NCBI RefSeq assembly: GCF_964340395.1
Contig: NC_135564.1
Coordinates: 22,623,287-22,687,286 of the forward strand
Direction of reading: 5' to 3'
Length of the DNA stretch: 64,000 bases
DNA from: Glandiceps talaboti
Lineage: Eukaryota; Hemichordata; Enteropneusta; Spengelidae
A program made the position numbers and the translations under genes. Within the stretch, counting starts at the first letter, position 1, and every line of letters begins with the position of its first letter. Shown one piece after another: positions 24,669 to 36,400 of the stretch. Below the pieces are notes generated by a model. It was not told the origin of the DNA, did no database searches, and saw nothing but the letters and a program-made list of their open reading frames with translations.

Positions 24669-25212
24669 CACATACGTAGACCAACGTCACTGTAGCACAA
24701 GCATGAATCGAACGAAAGACAAATTAGCTGGACAGTGCCAACACCGTTCACATTAAACTGTATAGATACAGTCACTCGCTATAATGAATCAGCATGCACT
24801 GATGGCGACCATTGAACAAGGCTCATGTCTTGTTTCCGAGGAAACGCATGGAAACGCAACAACCAGAGTATATAGATAATCTATCTAAAGATTTATGTAC
24901 GTAGTCTACAACACTAGTACTGTTATATGTCTGTTAGTTCCTTCGTAATCTTTGCTAAATTGTTACTTGAGGGAATGTATGGGTTTTTGGAGGAACGGGG
25001 ATGAGACTACTTAAGACAAGAAACGACAACAAAACACCCCTATTTACAAATACTTTTGCCCAGTTCTGATTCACTGAATATTAACGATTGCTATCAGTCT
25101 ACTGGCAATTCTATCGTATATGGAATGTTGACAACTAGTTCGTGCATGTTTACCAAAACATTGTAAAGATACCCAGAAATCATGCACACTAACCTCTTGG
25201 TCTTCATATGTA
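24669..25212. other. unassigned sequence
   Basis: No gene, repeat or array recognised. Confidence 0.4.
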
Positions 25213-25239
25213 ACACACACACACACACACACACACACA
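25213..25239. repeat. (CA)n microsatellite
   Basis: About 13 CA dinucleotides. Confidence 0.95.
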
Positions 25240-25598
25240 TGAATATATATGTAAACTCAGTATATGTAAAATGTCTATTCTGGAGTAAACAGTGCACAAT
25301 ACATATATGTAGAGTGATATGGATAACACGATATCAAGCAAGATACAGAGGAGCCTTTACACAGCGTTTCCCGCTGTTACGATCAACTTGCGACTAATGG
25401 TATAGTTCTATGAAGTTTCAAATTCAAAGTTCAAAAATTCCATTCACGTGATAATGTTGGTCAACACATATCTATTTTGATGTCGGCACTTTGATATTAA
25501 TTCTTAGGTTTATTTACTAAATCAGATTTGTCAGCAAATATGGTGCATAGCTTTCGAGACACAGCCTCGATACATTTGTATAGGAAGTCGCATGTGTG

Positions 25599-25920
<322 letters not shown>

Positions 25921-26248
25921 CTCACACATCCTAAACAGCAAGTACCACCTAGAAATCTTTACAGATACGCAACAGACCACATTTGTGGCAAAATAGGCCA
26001 TGTCACCATGGCAGTTTTAATGTCCAACAATATCTCAGAAAATACAACAGCAAAGACTTTCCTCACCCAGAAAATTCCCTTATTTGGTAGGATAATCACT
26101 ATCAGCCAACCCACTTTACAATAATCAGATAAGGTCAAAGGTTACAGTTGGCCAAAGATCAGGTTGAAAGGATAGTAATTTACTGTTTCAGGTCAAAGGT
26201 CACTGAAACACAGTTGTACAAATTAGACATATGTATGAGTGACAAAGT
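25921..26248. other. unassigned sequence containing two DR1 sites
   Basis: No gene seen. The notable content is the pair of DR1 elements described separately. Confidence 0.4.
26132..26202 (+). promoter_or_regulatory. two DR1 nuclear-receptor elements
   Basis: AGGTCAAAGGTCA (26190-26202) is a perfect direct repeat of AGGTCA with one-base spacing. AGGTCAAAGGTTA (26132-26144) differs by one base. RXR heterodimers, HNF4 and COUP-TF bind DR1. They lie about 50-120 bp beyond the 3' end of the SGNH exon on the minus strand, so could be intronic. Confidence 0.45.
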
Positions 26249-26487
26249 TCAAGATACTTCTGACTTTACATTGGATAGATCATTAGAACCGAATTCCAAA
26301 ATAACAATATCAGGTTTATAGTGTTTCACTAAATGCACGTCAAACCGACGAGTTTTCCCAACTGTACCACCCCCAAATCCAGCAAGTTTGACTACAGCCC
26401 GATCAGACACATTATAAAAGGTTGGGTCGAGTGGATAACAGTGATGAAATGCCGTACGGAGCCGTGGGATGAAAGAATGACCCAAAC
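26249..26487 (-). CDS. SGNH-hydrolase-like exon (partial)
   Basis: The minus-strand open frame encodes LGHSFIPRL near its start, then VKLAGFGGGTVGK, then PDIVILEFGSNDLSN near its end. These correspond to SGNH/GDSL hydrolase block I (nucleophile Ser in GHS), the block II Gly region, and block III (G-x-N-D). The block V Asp-x-x-His is absent. The frame lacks an ATG, but an acceptor-like ATACTCAG sits just before GTTTGGGTCAT, so an exon beginning near 26487 is plausible. The C-terminal part would lie in further exons or is lost. In invertebrates this GHSF...GGNDL type occurs both in host genes and in tyrosine-recombinase retroelements (Ngaro-type). I cannot tell which applies here. Confidence 0.55.
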
Positions 26488-26734
26488 CTGAGTATTTCCA
26501 CACTCATGATAACTAAAAACAGAGCTGTATACTCTCCTTCGGTAGCAAGGAAGTTTTCTGTTATAAACAGGTGGCGACAGACAGCGATATATTGCCCCCA
26601 AAAACAACTTTTTGAAGAGCAAATTCTTTACCTTGCCTTCAGGTCCGAAGTTGCTGCAAGAGGGAGAATTGCCTCAGAGTTTTTCCAAATGCCGCCACCC
26701 CTCTCTAGGCGAAAATACCTAATGCTTTTGTCTA

Positions 26735-26747
26735 CCACCAGAGGGCG
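26735..26747 (+). promoter_or_regulatory. CTCF-type core motif
   Basis: CCACCAGAGGGCG matches the CTCF core consensus CCASYAGRKGGCR. CTCF is conserved across bilaterians. A single 13-bp match has limited weight. Confidence 0.3.
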
Positions 26748-26782
26748 TCATCCATAAAATAGATTAATACTTAATCTTCCTA

Positions 26783-26818
26783 TATCATGTGTGTGTGCGT
26801 GTGTTTGCGTTTGCGTGC

Positions 26819-26890
<72 letters not shown>

Positions 26891-27660
26891 GACTTAAAGT
26901 CAAATACCATTTGGTTGAGACATTGCATAGCTCGTGCAGATGGAATATTGTTCGAAAGAAAGTGATCGCATCAGGGATGTGCATTTTTGACTGAAAAACT
27001 ACTCAAAAACTACTGAACCTGACATTGGTGGGAAAGTTCTTATGGGTTAAGATAATGTTGATGACCAGACAGATTAAGAATTGTTGATGACTCCATCAGT
27101 GATATGCAAATTAGGTATAAAAATGTGTCTTTTTGGTCAAAAGGCTATAATTCTGAGCAGATTGGGCTGGACTTTGATGGGAGCATTCTTAGGGGTATTA
27201 AGATTAAGAAATATTCATGACATGATGATTCCATCAGTGATATGCATATTATGTCTAAAAATGTGTCGTATTGGTCAACAAATCTATAATTCCAAAACTA
27301 CAGAGCAGATTGGGATGAAATTTAATGGGATGCCTACGAAGATGTGTAGATGAAGGTGTAGTCACAACATAATGAATGGGAGTGAAACTTGGCAGGATTG
27401 TTTCTGGAGGTGTTATTCTGCAGTTATTGGTCAAACATTTTGACACAACAGGCCCTAGCAACCATGGCCACTCTCTTAGCAAAAGTGAAATGATGATGCA
27501 TACTAGAAAGATAACAACAGGGATGGGTAGGTAGGTAAGTGAATAAAAGAATAAAATATGCATGTGAATATGCCTAGCAACAAGACCACGCCTATAGCAA
27601 CAGCCATGGTTTATATTGCAAATATGAAAACTGAGAAGGGTAGCCAAATGAATAAAGATT
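26783..27660 (+). mobile_element. family A non-autonomous element, incomplete copy
   Basis: A (TG)n tract (about 26783-26886) is followed by GACTTAAAGTCAAATACC, then a roughly 150-bp module iterated about twice, with CCATCAGTGATATGCAAATT and GAGCAGATTGGGATGAAATT. It ends in a piece with ATATGCCTAGCAACAAGACC. All parts match the complete copies at 40147-41646 and 55509-56826. The 5' hairpin and the 3' end are missing here. No coding capacity. Confidence 0.75.
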
Positions 27661-27795
27661 CAACTAAAGCAAAGAACTACAAATGACTTACCTGCAGATT
27701 TCTAGCCCTGGCTTTTCAATATATTTCAAATAAACAAGTCTTCATACAACACACACGATGGTAACTGATCTTATCAGTGTTAAAGTCATTTTTTT

Positions 27796-27831
27796 ACCTC
27801 CCGTAAGGGGAGGTATTGAAATGGTGATGTG

Positions 27832-27899
<68 letters not shown>

Positions 27900-27958
27900 C
27901 CTCCCTCCCTCCGTCCCTCCCTCCGTCCCTCTCCCCCCTCTCTCTCTCTCTCTCTCTC

Positions 27959-28045
<87 letters not shown>

Positions 28046-28374
28046 TTTCTGTAAAACGGCTGGCTCAATTATAATGAAATTTTCTACACATCTTCAATAT
28101 GCTAATGGAAAGTACTGATTAGATTTTGGTAAACATCCAATGAACAATTAGTTATTTACATAATTAATGGTTTTGAGTAATTAGGCTATATCTTTGGAAT
28201 ACATACTTCAAATTCAATATCATTTGGTTCATATGTTAATCATAACAAAGCACATATGTCCTATAAGGTTTGTTGATTTAGCTTAAAGCTTGTATTAATT
28301 ATTTGCATAATCAATGAATTTTGGTAATGAGGCTATTATCTTAACTTATTTAAACTGAATGCCTCCCGTAAGGG
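27796..28374 (+). mobile_element. family B non-autonomous element, complete copy
   Basis: It begins with a perfect hairpin ACCTCCC-GTAAG-GGGAGGT (27796-27814), then GTATTGAAATGGTGATGTG, a (TCTG)n, and a (TC)n to about 28040. A conserved AT-rich body follows (GTAAAACGGCTGGCTCAATT; ACATAATTAATGGTTTTGAG). It ends at GCCTCCCGTAAGGG (28361-28374), which restates the 5' motif. There is no coding capacity. Related copies lie at 28650 and 49233. Confidence 0.7.
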
Positions 28375-28649
28375 AACCACTAATTGCAAATTACTCATCA
28401 AAACTAAAAAAAACTTTTGGTAACAGGATTTTTTTTGACTAGTGTGCTTTTAAATGTTAATGCATGTGCCAAATTATGCGGAATTTGAAGAGTGCATGAT
28501 ACTGCTTAATTACTGAATATCGTTCATTATTCAAAATACTCATTAAAGGTCAAAGCAAATCAAACAATCGTCATAGGACAGGTGCGTATTTATTATGGTT
28601 GATATATATGTACCATATTATATGACATTTTAAGTAAGGAAGAGATGTA

Positions 28650-28682
28650 TTTAGTGGGTGGAAGTCTGTGTGTGTGTGTGTG

Positions 28683-28713
<31 letters not shown>

Positions 28714-29000
28714 TTGTGTGTGTCTGGCTGTGTCATCGTTTTCTCCATAACGGCTCTCTCAATTCGAACGACAGTTTGAAGACGTATTTCGTAGGGTAGT
28801 GACAAGAACTGATTAGGTTTCGGTAAATATCTCATGAATATTAACGAGCAATTTACATAATTAATGGTTTTCGGTAATTAGGCTATATATAAAGAATGCA
28901 CACTTCAAATTCTAAATAATTTGATACATACATTTGTGATACCAACGCGCACTTGTCCTGAAACTATCATTGATGTAGCTTTTAGTTTTAATAAGTTATT
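28650..29000 (+). mobile_element. family B element, diverged or 5'-altered copy
   Basis: A (TG)n-(TCTG)n tract (about 28668-28715) precedes a body homologous to 28045-28220 (CCATAACGGCTCTCTCAATT; AATTAATGGTTTTCGGTAAT). The CCTCCC hairpin is not present. Confidence 0.65.
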
Positions 29001-30520
29001 GGCATATTTTTGTAGGCCACTAAAAAGGAAAAAATAGTTTCTCGTCAGGAAATCTTGTCTAAAGTGGTGTGATGATGTGCTTATTTTATTTTACATTCTC
29101 CACAAATGTTAATCAATCTACTTATCATTGCAGTTACTGTTCTTTTTATTCAATACTTTACAGCAAGTGTGTATGTGGGGCAGATATCATAGGCTAGTTC
29201 ATGATTAGTTTTGCAGTTGTCTTCGCTGGTGGCAATTAATGTAGAGAGAGTTACTTTTGTGTTTTCCCTTTCATCTGCAGACTGAATTGGCTAGACAAAC
29301 ATGAAAAAAAATTAACGCGGGAAGGGGGGTACTTTACTTTGCTGACCAGACACTATTTTTTGGCCTTTAAAACTATTTCTATGGTGACTGCTATGCTACA
29401 ACGTTCTATAAAGCTTCACATTACATGTTGTGGTTGGCCAGGAGATCGCTGTTAGTGATGAGCAAATAGCAATCAATGAGAAAAAATAACTTATTGCATA
29501 TGTTCTGTTGGAAGAATGATATTCACTTTTTTGTATACTGTAATGTAAATTATTTTTGCGCTAGGCTGAGGCCTTAGGATTTGAAATAATGTAACTACTA
29601 TTTATGCAAATATATACACACATACATGTATTACCTTCCACACTAGTTGCAGGACATGTCATGTAAAGTATTTGACTGTTTCGCACAATCAATGCTTCAC
29701 TTATATTACACTTTGGGGCAAAAGTGAACTTGAAGGTTTCGTAATGGTAATCCAAATTGTTCTACTCTTCAGTATGAAGTCTGATTAATACTCATGGTGT
29801 TAATATTACTCGTTGCCAGATAGTCTAAACAATATCACGTGATACCTTGTATCTGATATTGTAGATGACAGAGATTTATACCTTGTACTTGGTCCAAACA
29901 CAATAAATGTATGTGCACCAGTTTATGCCAGTCACTGTTTGACCATTGGCAAACTCTCTCAGAGACTTTCATTGATTTAACTACATCGAGAAGCGCCTGG
30001 TCACTTTATAGTGATCTGTGGTGCCGTAGAGAGCGCTCATGGGCTTCCCTGTACGCTAGGTCGGGAGCATAGGGGCGTGTAATATTTTCTAGATTGTTTT
30101 TTTTCCAGGTCTTCAGACTAAATATAACAACCTTTTGACTATATACTCCTACCTGTAAGGAGAAAAGAAAATATTTCTACTAGTATAGAGATTGATACAT
30201 TTATGGCAGCAGAATTCGTACGATGTTTTCCTAAGAAAACGGCAATCTAAGCAATAATACGTGCCCCTGTGGCCCGGAGTGGACATTCAGCCAAGTCTCA
30301 TGGGCGACAACAGAAAGATTCTCGCAATTTTCCCTATGCATAGTGATTATTTTATTAACTTCTGTATTTTTTCTCATGTCGTTTTATTTCAAGAATAACC
30401 TCATAAGCAATGTATCAAATATCAAATGATATATACACATGTCACCTCTGTTTCTCATCAATCTCTGCTTTACGTCCAACGTTACGTAGTGAATGTTCAT
30501 AGCCATTCTTAACATTTTTA
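29001..30520. other. unassigned sequence
   Basis: No gene or array. A short minus-strand frame at 29561-29755 has no motif. Confidence 0.45.
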
Positions 30521-30521
30521 C

Positions 30522-31924
30522 TAGTTTTGCTGGACCTCTCTACAGCCTTTGACACTGTCGACCATTCTCTCCTCCTGACCCATATATGCTGAACAGAACG
30601 GGCATCACCGGTACTGTGCTAGCTTGGTTCAAGTCATATCTAGCAGACCGTCAGCAAGCAGTACAGATAAATGGCAACTTCTCTAACTCGCGTGACCTTC
30701 AATACGGTGTCCCACAAGGCTCTGTGTTGGGACCAATTCTCTTCACCATATATACAACACTACTGGGCGACATCATTAGACAACACAACATTGAATTATG
30801 CCTGTATGCAGATGATATTTCACTGTATTTAAGTTTCAAAATCAAGGATCTCAAGATAAGCATTTCACGTATGGAGAACTGTGTATCATATATTCATGAG
30901 TGGATGATGGATAATCTCCTGAAGTTAAACGCCGACAAGACACAGGTGCTGTATTTTGGGTCTCATCAAAACTGAACTTGCCACCTATGAAGATCAATGG
31001 AAATGAAACCATACCTACAACTGAAGCAAGAAACCTTGGCACTACATTTGATTCCTGTATGGACATGAAGAAGCAAGTGACACAAGTCTGCAAATCGTCA
31101 TATTATCATATGAGGAACATTGGTAAAATAAGAAAATATCACACAGATAATGCAGTCAAACTACTAGTTTGTTACATCCAGGATAGATTATTGCAACAGC
31201 TTATTTTATCGTATTCCTCTCAGCATTATAAGGAAAACTTCAGCTTGTACAGAACACAGCCGCTCGATTAATCACCAAAACCAGAAAGTGTGACCACATT
31301 ACAGGAGTTCTTCAAAACCTCCACTGGCTTCCAATATCTGAACGGATTGAATTCAAGGTACTTCTGATCGCATATAAAGCACTACATGACACGGCTCCAC
31401 CATACATATCCCAGCTTCTGAAGTTTTATGAACCCAGTCGTAATCTACGCTCTAAGTCCAAGCTACTTGTCGAAATTAATCCGGTAAAATCATCATATGG
31501 GAAACGTGCTTTCTCAAATGCTGCAGCAGTCTTTATGGAACAGTCTACCTCTTGACATCAGACAGTGTGATGAACTATCGTGTTTTAAAACTAAAGTGAA
31601 GACTCACCTGTTCAAAAAAGCATTTTTAACATAAGTGACTTTTCTTTAATATTGCTTTGCTTTTATTACAGGTGACACTCTCTAGTGACTTTTTACCAGT
31701 GATTCTTACTTATCATTAGTGACTTCTAGAAGTGACTTTTTGCTATCACAAGTACTTTTTACCAGTGATTCTTGTGTATCATTAGTGACTTTTATTACAT
31801 AGGCCTCTTTAAATTGTCAGTGAACTTTGAGACTCTTTTAGTATGTTTTCCACTACGGTTTTTATTGCTTTTGTAGTGTTTCAGCGCCTATGAACTTTTA
31901 GGATATATGGCGCTATACAAGTGC

Positions 31925-31986
<62 letters not shown>
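30522..31986 (+). mobile_element. CR1/L2-like LINE, 5'-truncated and frameshifted
   Basis: The copy starts inside the RT domain at LLDLSTAFDTVDH (about 30530). After a frameshift near 30580 it reads GITGTVLAWFKSYL, YGVPQGSVLGP and YADD (catalytic Asp pair, about 30806). After another shift near 30975 it continues with the thumb and C-terminal region (about 30978-31620: RNLGTTFDSCMDM, HWLPISERIEFK, FKTKVKTHLFKKAF). A 3' UTR with internal repeats of AGTGACTT-containing units follows, ending GGCGCTATACAAGTG and a long (ATT)n tail (about 31923-31986). The endonuclease and N-terminal RT are missing. It is dead and was probably a typical 5'-truncated insertion. Confidence 0.9.
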
Positions 31987-31987
<1 letters not shown>

Positions 31988-31989
31988 AA

Positions 31990-33004
31990 TCCGTATTTTT
32001 CGCCTGTTTTTACCCATGCAACTTCATTGACAACCATATTTGACTTTATATACTCGAAAGTATTTGAAGAAATGTTTTGTAGAAATTTGCAAGGTTTAAA
32101 AGGGTGTTATGATCGAGTGTAAATATGATGGTGGCAGTGTGACGCAGTGACGTTTCCAAATAGAATATACATACGTGTACATGTCCATGTGACTGTAACA
32201 ATGGTAGTACTACAGTGAAGGCAGAATGCAGCTAGTCTCCTTTTGAAACGGGCCGTCAACTTGTTCTTGCCAAGTGATAGCATAGTTGACTGCTATACTA
32301 ATCTTAACAGTGACTTATAATGTTTTTTTTTGTAGTGAAATTGGGCTCTAACATGTATCGCCATCAGCGATGAAAGTGGGGACATGTCACACTGACAGTA
32401 GTCGCCGTCAGAAAACAGCATAACAAGTATGGTAGCATCTTTGAAACAAGTTTTGGGACCTTCATGGGACATCCGAAGACTAATCCTGGGAGATAACTTG
32501 AAATTGATACTTGCAGACACCAGAAGCCGTCTTGGAAGTTGTCTGCCGACTAGCGACTTGAGGTGGACGACGATTACTGGTAATTATTACGTTCCGACAC
32601 CGGCTGTGAAACTATACAGTTAGTATTTTTTTCTCGGTATATTTTTTCAGTATGGGTAGCCAAAATTCACGGTGATAATGTTGTTCATGGATGCGTGATT
32701 TGTCGGCATTCCGTAAACATCTGGTAAATTTTGGAAACGAGCCCTTACAAGTTTCCACTCGTTTTCTACTTTGTTGAGGCTTGGAAATTACATTTTTTTA
32801 ACTTCCACACAAAAAAACCTGATTGGAAATGAAACTATTTTGGTGTGACTGGCTAGTCCCGAGGGGAAACAATCTCACCCAAAAAATGTCAGTCAACATG
32901 TGTTTTATAACACCAAACAAGAATCATACACCACAGCACACTAAAATAATTATAACAAACTTCTCCAGCAAGCAGAGTTTGTTTGCATTGTGTTCAATAA
33001 CCTT
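31990..33004. other. unassigned sequence with one copy of a dispersed 90-bp repeat
   Basis: Positions 32526-32615 resemble 37412-37505 in the same orientation (shared CTTGGAAGTTGTCTGCCGAC; TCCGACACC; GTGAAACTA). Other frames here (32293-32520 minus, 32429-32623 plus) have no recognised motif. Confidence 0.5.
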
Positions 33005-33256
33005 TTAGAGCTGTCCCAATAACAAATAGTTCTCCAAAATACGAACTGCTGTCTTGATGATTACTGTCTTTGCTTTTTTAGAGTCTTTCTCAGAGACAAT
33101 GTTGGCCAGCTCTTCTTCCGGAATTTCGATGAATCGAGCAAAACGTTCACGTTGGCTGCTGCTTGTGGTTGTAGTTTCAGACGAGCCAGACATGTTTACA
33201 ATTTGTTGTTCTTTGAAAATATCGTCATTATTCGCGTGTATATATGATGTCATCAT
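33005..33256 (-). CDS. small reading frame resembling the N-terminal domain of Crypton/tyrosine-recombinase-related proteins
   Basis: The minus-strand frame opens with ATGATG at 33256. A better start may be the Met of MSGSSETTT (codon 22). A Ser/Thr-rich stretch is followed by RFARFIEIPEEELANIV and SEKDSKKAKTVIIKTAVRIL, then ENYL and a stop. The pattern RF-x-EEEL-x(3)-EKDSxxTKxxxxxAxxxxxxYL recalls the short helical N-terminal domain of invertebrate proteins that carry a Crypton-like tyrosine recombinase. No catalytic domain is found nearby. It may be exon 1 of a split gene, or a remnant. A hairpin (33259-33303) lies immediately upstream. Confidence 0.4.
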   Translation of the reverse strand: MMTSYIHANNDDIFKEQQIVNMSGSSETTTTSSSQRERFARFIEIPEEELANIVSEKDSKKAKTVIIKTAVRILENYLLLGQL

Positions 33257-33258
33257 GA

Positions 33259-33303
33259 GGCACTAATCAATGGAGCTAGGGACTAGTTCCATTAATTAGT
33301 GCC
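33259..33303. repeat. 45-bp imperfect palindrome
   Basis: GGCACTAATCAATGGA and its near-complement TCCATTAATTAGTGCC flank a short centre (GCTAGGGACTAG), with two mismatched positions in the stem. A second, shorter inverted pair (TGCTACATCA) lies at about 33304-33361. Such clustered palindromes are typical of element ends or recombinase sites. Confidence 0.7.
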
Positions 33304-33408
33304 TGCTACATCATTTATCGTAGAACAGCGCGAGAATGGACCATAACATGTGATGTAGCATTGACCAATCACGACCGAGAGTTGAGTATGCAGTGTGTTA
33401 TAATGTTT

Positions 33409-36400
33409 AATAATAATAATAATAATAATAATTTATTTCTTATAAAAGAGCGCACTACACTGCGTCTCAGTGCGCTTTCCATAACAATACACAGACTGGA
33501 ATTTTAAAATACAGATGTAACTTGAAACTATACAAAATATGTGTAATACGCTAGTAAAATAGATAAATGTTTGAATAAGAAAATAATGCTAATAAAAACA
33601 ATGCTTACTTAAAAAGGGCGAAATTTAAGGTTGATGTAAAAAGAAAATCTGCAAAATTCAATAAAAATGTTGTTTAAAAAGGTAAGTTTTGAGAGCGGAT
33701 TTAAAATTGTCGATGGTCTTTGAATTTCTAATACCTAGTGGAAGTGAATTCCAGAGAGTGGGTGCACAGACTGAAAACGCTCTCTGACCGTAAGTTTTGT
33801 TAAAAATACAAGTGGGTCTGACTAAGAGCAGCTTTTCCGCTGAACGAAGATTTCTTGTGGGTACATATGAACTAATTATTTCTGATAAGTACAGTGGTGC
33901 CATGTGATTAATTATCTTAAAAGTTATCAGCAGAGTTTTAAATTTAATTCTAGCATCAACCGGTAGCCAATGCAAGTCAATCAGTACTGGAGTGATGTGG
34001 TCCGATTTACGTTTACAGCATACAAGACGAGCGGCGGCATTCTGAAGAGATTGTAGGCGACTTAACTGACACTTAGGTATTCCATTCAATAGACTGTTAC
34101 AGTAGTCGAGTCGTGATGTCACGAATGCGTGTATCAGTCTCTCTGTGCAGGTTTTATCAAGCAGCTTGCGAATCTTGCCAATCCTATATAGGGAAAAGAA
34201 CCCACTTTTGCAAATTTGACTAACATAATCAGACATAGAGCCGTCATTTCGTAAATTGACACCAAGATTTCTTACGGAAGGGGATGGAACTATGTCTGAT
34301 CCACCGATTTTCAGGCTTGTCAGTTGTTCAACGTCAGTTTTTAACTTTGACGAAAACTGTATAACTTCTGTCTTGTCATCATTTAGGACTAACATATTCA
34401 TTTTCATCCAGGAACGGATATCATCAACACTCAGTTCTACATTTGATAAAATGTCAGCTGGCCTATCACAGATGACGTAAATTCCCGAGTCATCTGCATA
34501 CATGGTGTAGTTTAGGTTATATTTCGTAATGATGTCTTCTAGTGGAGCGGTGTATAATGTGAATAAGACGGGTCCGAGAACAGATCCCTGGGGGACACCA
34601 TATTTCAAGAATGACGTAGATGATTTTAAAGAGTTCACTTTTACATACTGACTGCGATTGTTAAGATATGATGTAAACCACGCTAGTGCTGAACCAATGA
34701 TACCAAAGCGATACTCTAGTCTCTTTAGCAAAACGCCATGATCAATTGTGTCGAATGCTGCTGATAAGTCCAACATGATGAGAACGACGTCCTTTTTGTT
34801 GTTCAAAGCTATCATAATGTCATTATGAAGACGCAGTAAAGCTGTCTCTGTGCTATGGTTGGAACGATATGCACTCTGACACTTGGTGTACAATTCATTC
34901 TTAGTCAGATGATCGTGTAATTGCTGTGCGACTATTTTTTCCAGAATTTTCGATAAATAGGGTAAATTGGATACTGGTCTGTAATTTTTCATTAAGTTGT
35001 GATCAAGATCAGGTTTCTTCAGAAGTGGTCGAATAATTGCAGATTTAAATTGGCACGGAATGTCGCCTGTAGATAATGAAACATTAAACAGATTGGCTAG
35101 GAAAGGCGCGAGAGAATCAACAGATTGTTTAACAAGGTTAGTTGGTAGAATATCAAGTTCGCATGATTTTGGAGGTGACTGCTTGATGCGTCTTCTTACT
35201 TCTTCGATAGAAACACTCTTGAATTCCGCTAAAACGTGGACAGGCATCAGTCTCTTGTCATCATTGAATTGACCACCAAGCCCATCGCGTAGTTTTGAAA
35301 CTTTCTCTTCGAAGAACTTTAGAAAGTTATTGGAAATGGCGTCCGGTGGTATGTTGCTTGGTAGGGCATTCGTATTCAATGCCTTGGTGCTGGACAACTC
35401 AGATACAATGCTGAACAACTTTTTAGTGTCAGCCTCCTCTATTCTAGTCCGATGGTAGATTGATTTGACTTTGTCACACATACGAAAATATTCAAGCCTC
35501 TTTGATACGAACAGTTGGTGATCAATTTCAAGATGCGATTTTCGCCACTTCGCTTCTAAATTACGCACAGCTTTACGAAGCACTAATAATTCGTCACAGA
35601 ACCACGGTGCCCGCACTTTCTCGGTGATCATCTTATCAGTTAAGGGCGCTACAGCATCAAGGATATTGGTGACAGTGTCTTGGTAGAACTCGGACAGTTT
35701 TTCAACATTCATGTCAGATGGGTAATATACAAAGCTGGTAGCGAGATTGTCCTGTAATTGCTTAATGTTAATATTCCGATAATTACGTCGTGAAGTTGTT
35801 AACTTTTTGTTTGGTGGTCGTTGAATTTTCAACTCGAAATTTACAAGACTGTGATCAGAGATCAGTGAATCCTCAGTGCGAACAGAATGAAGAATTTGAT
35901 TAGTCGAACGTGTTATCAGCAAATCTAGGGTATGACCACTACTATGTGTAGGTTTCTGTACATGTTGTTGTAGTCCCGTGCAGCGCAGAAGGTCAACAAA
36001 CTTTAATGCATCATTCGAATGTGTGTCGTCCAAGTGGAGGTTGAAGTCTCCTGCGATCAGAAGATGGCCTGGCGATGTCACAGCTGTTTCCAAAAGGGTT
36101 GAGAATTCCGAAATGAAATCACTCACACTTGCTTTATTCTTTGTGGATTTTGGTGGACGGTATACAGCAATAACGTGTAGACATTGACTGGACGATCGAA
36201 AAGTTATATCAAGTGACTCGAATGACTGATATGCATGAGAACATTTCTCGCTGACTGAGAGATTCGAGCGAGCTATTACCGCTACCCCACCACCTCTACG
36301 ATTAGAACGAGGATACTGATGGAAGGAGTAGCCACTGATGGATGAAAGAAATTCGGCAACAGCTGGGTCATTTTGACACTTGAGCCACGTTTCTGTAATT

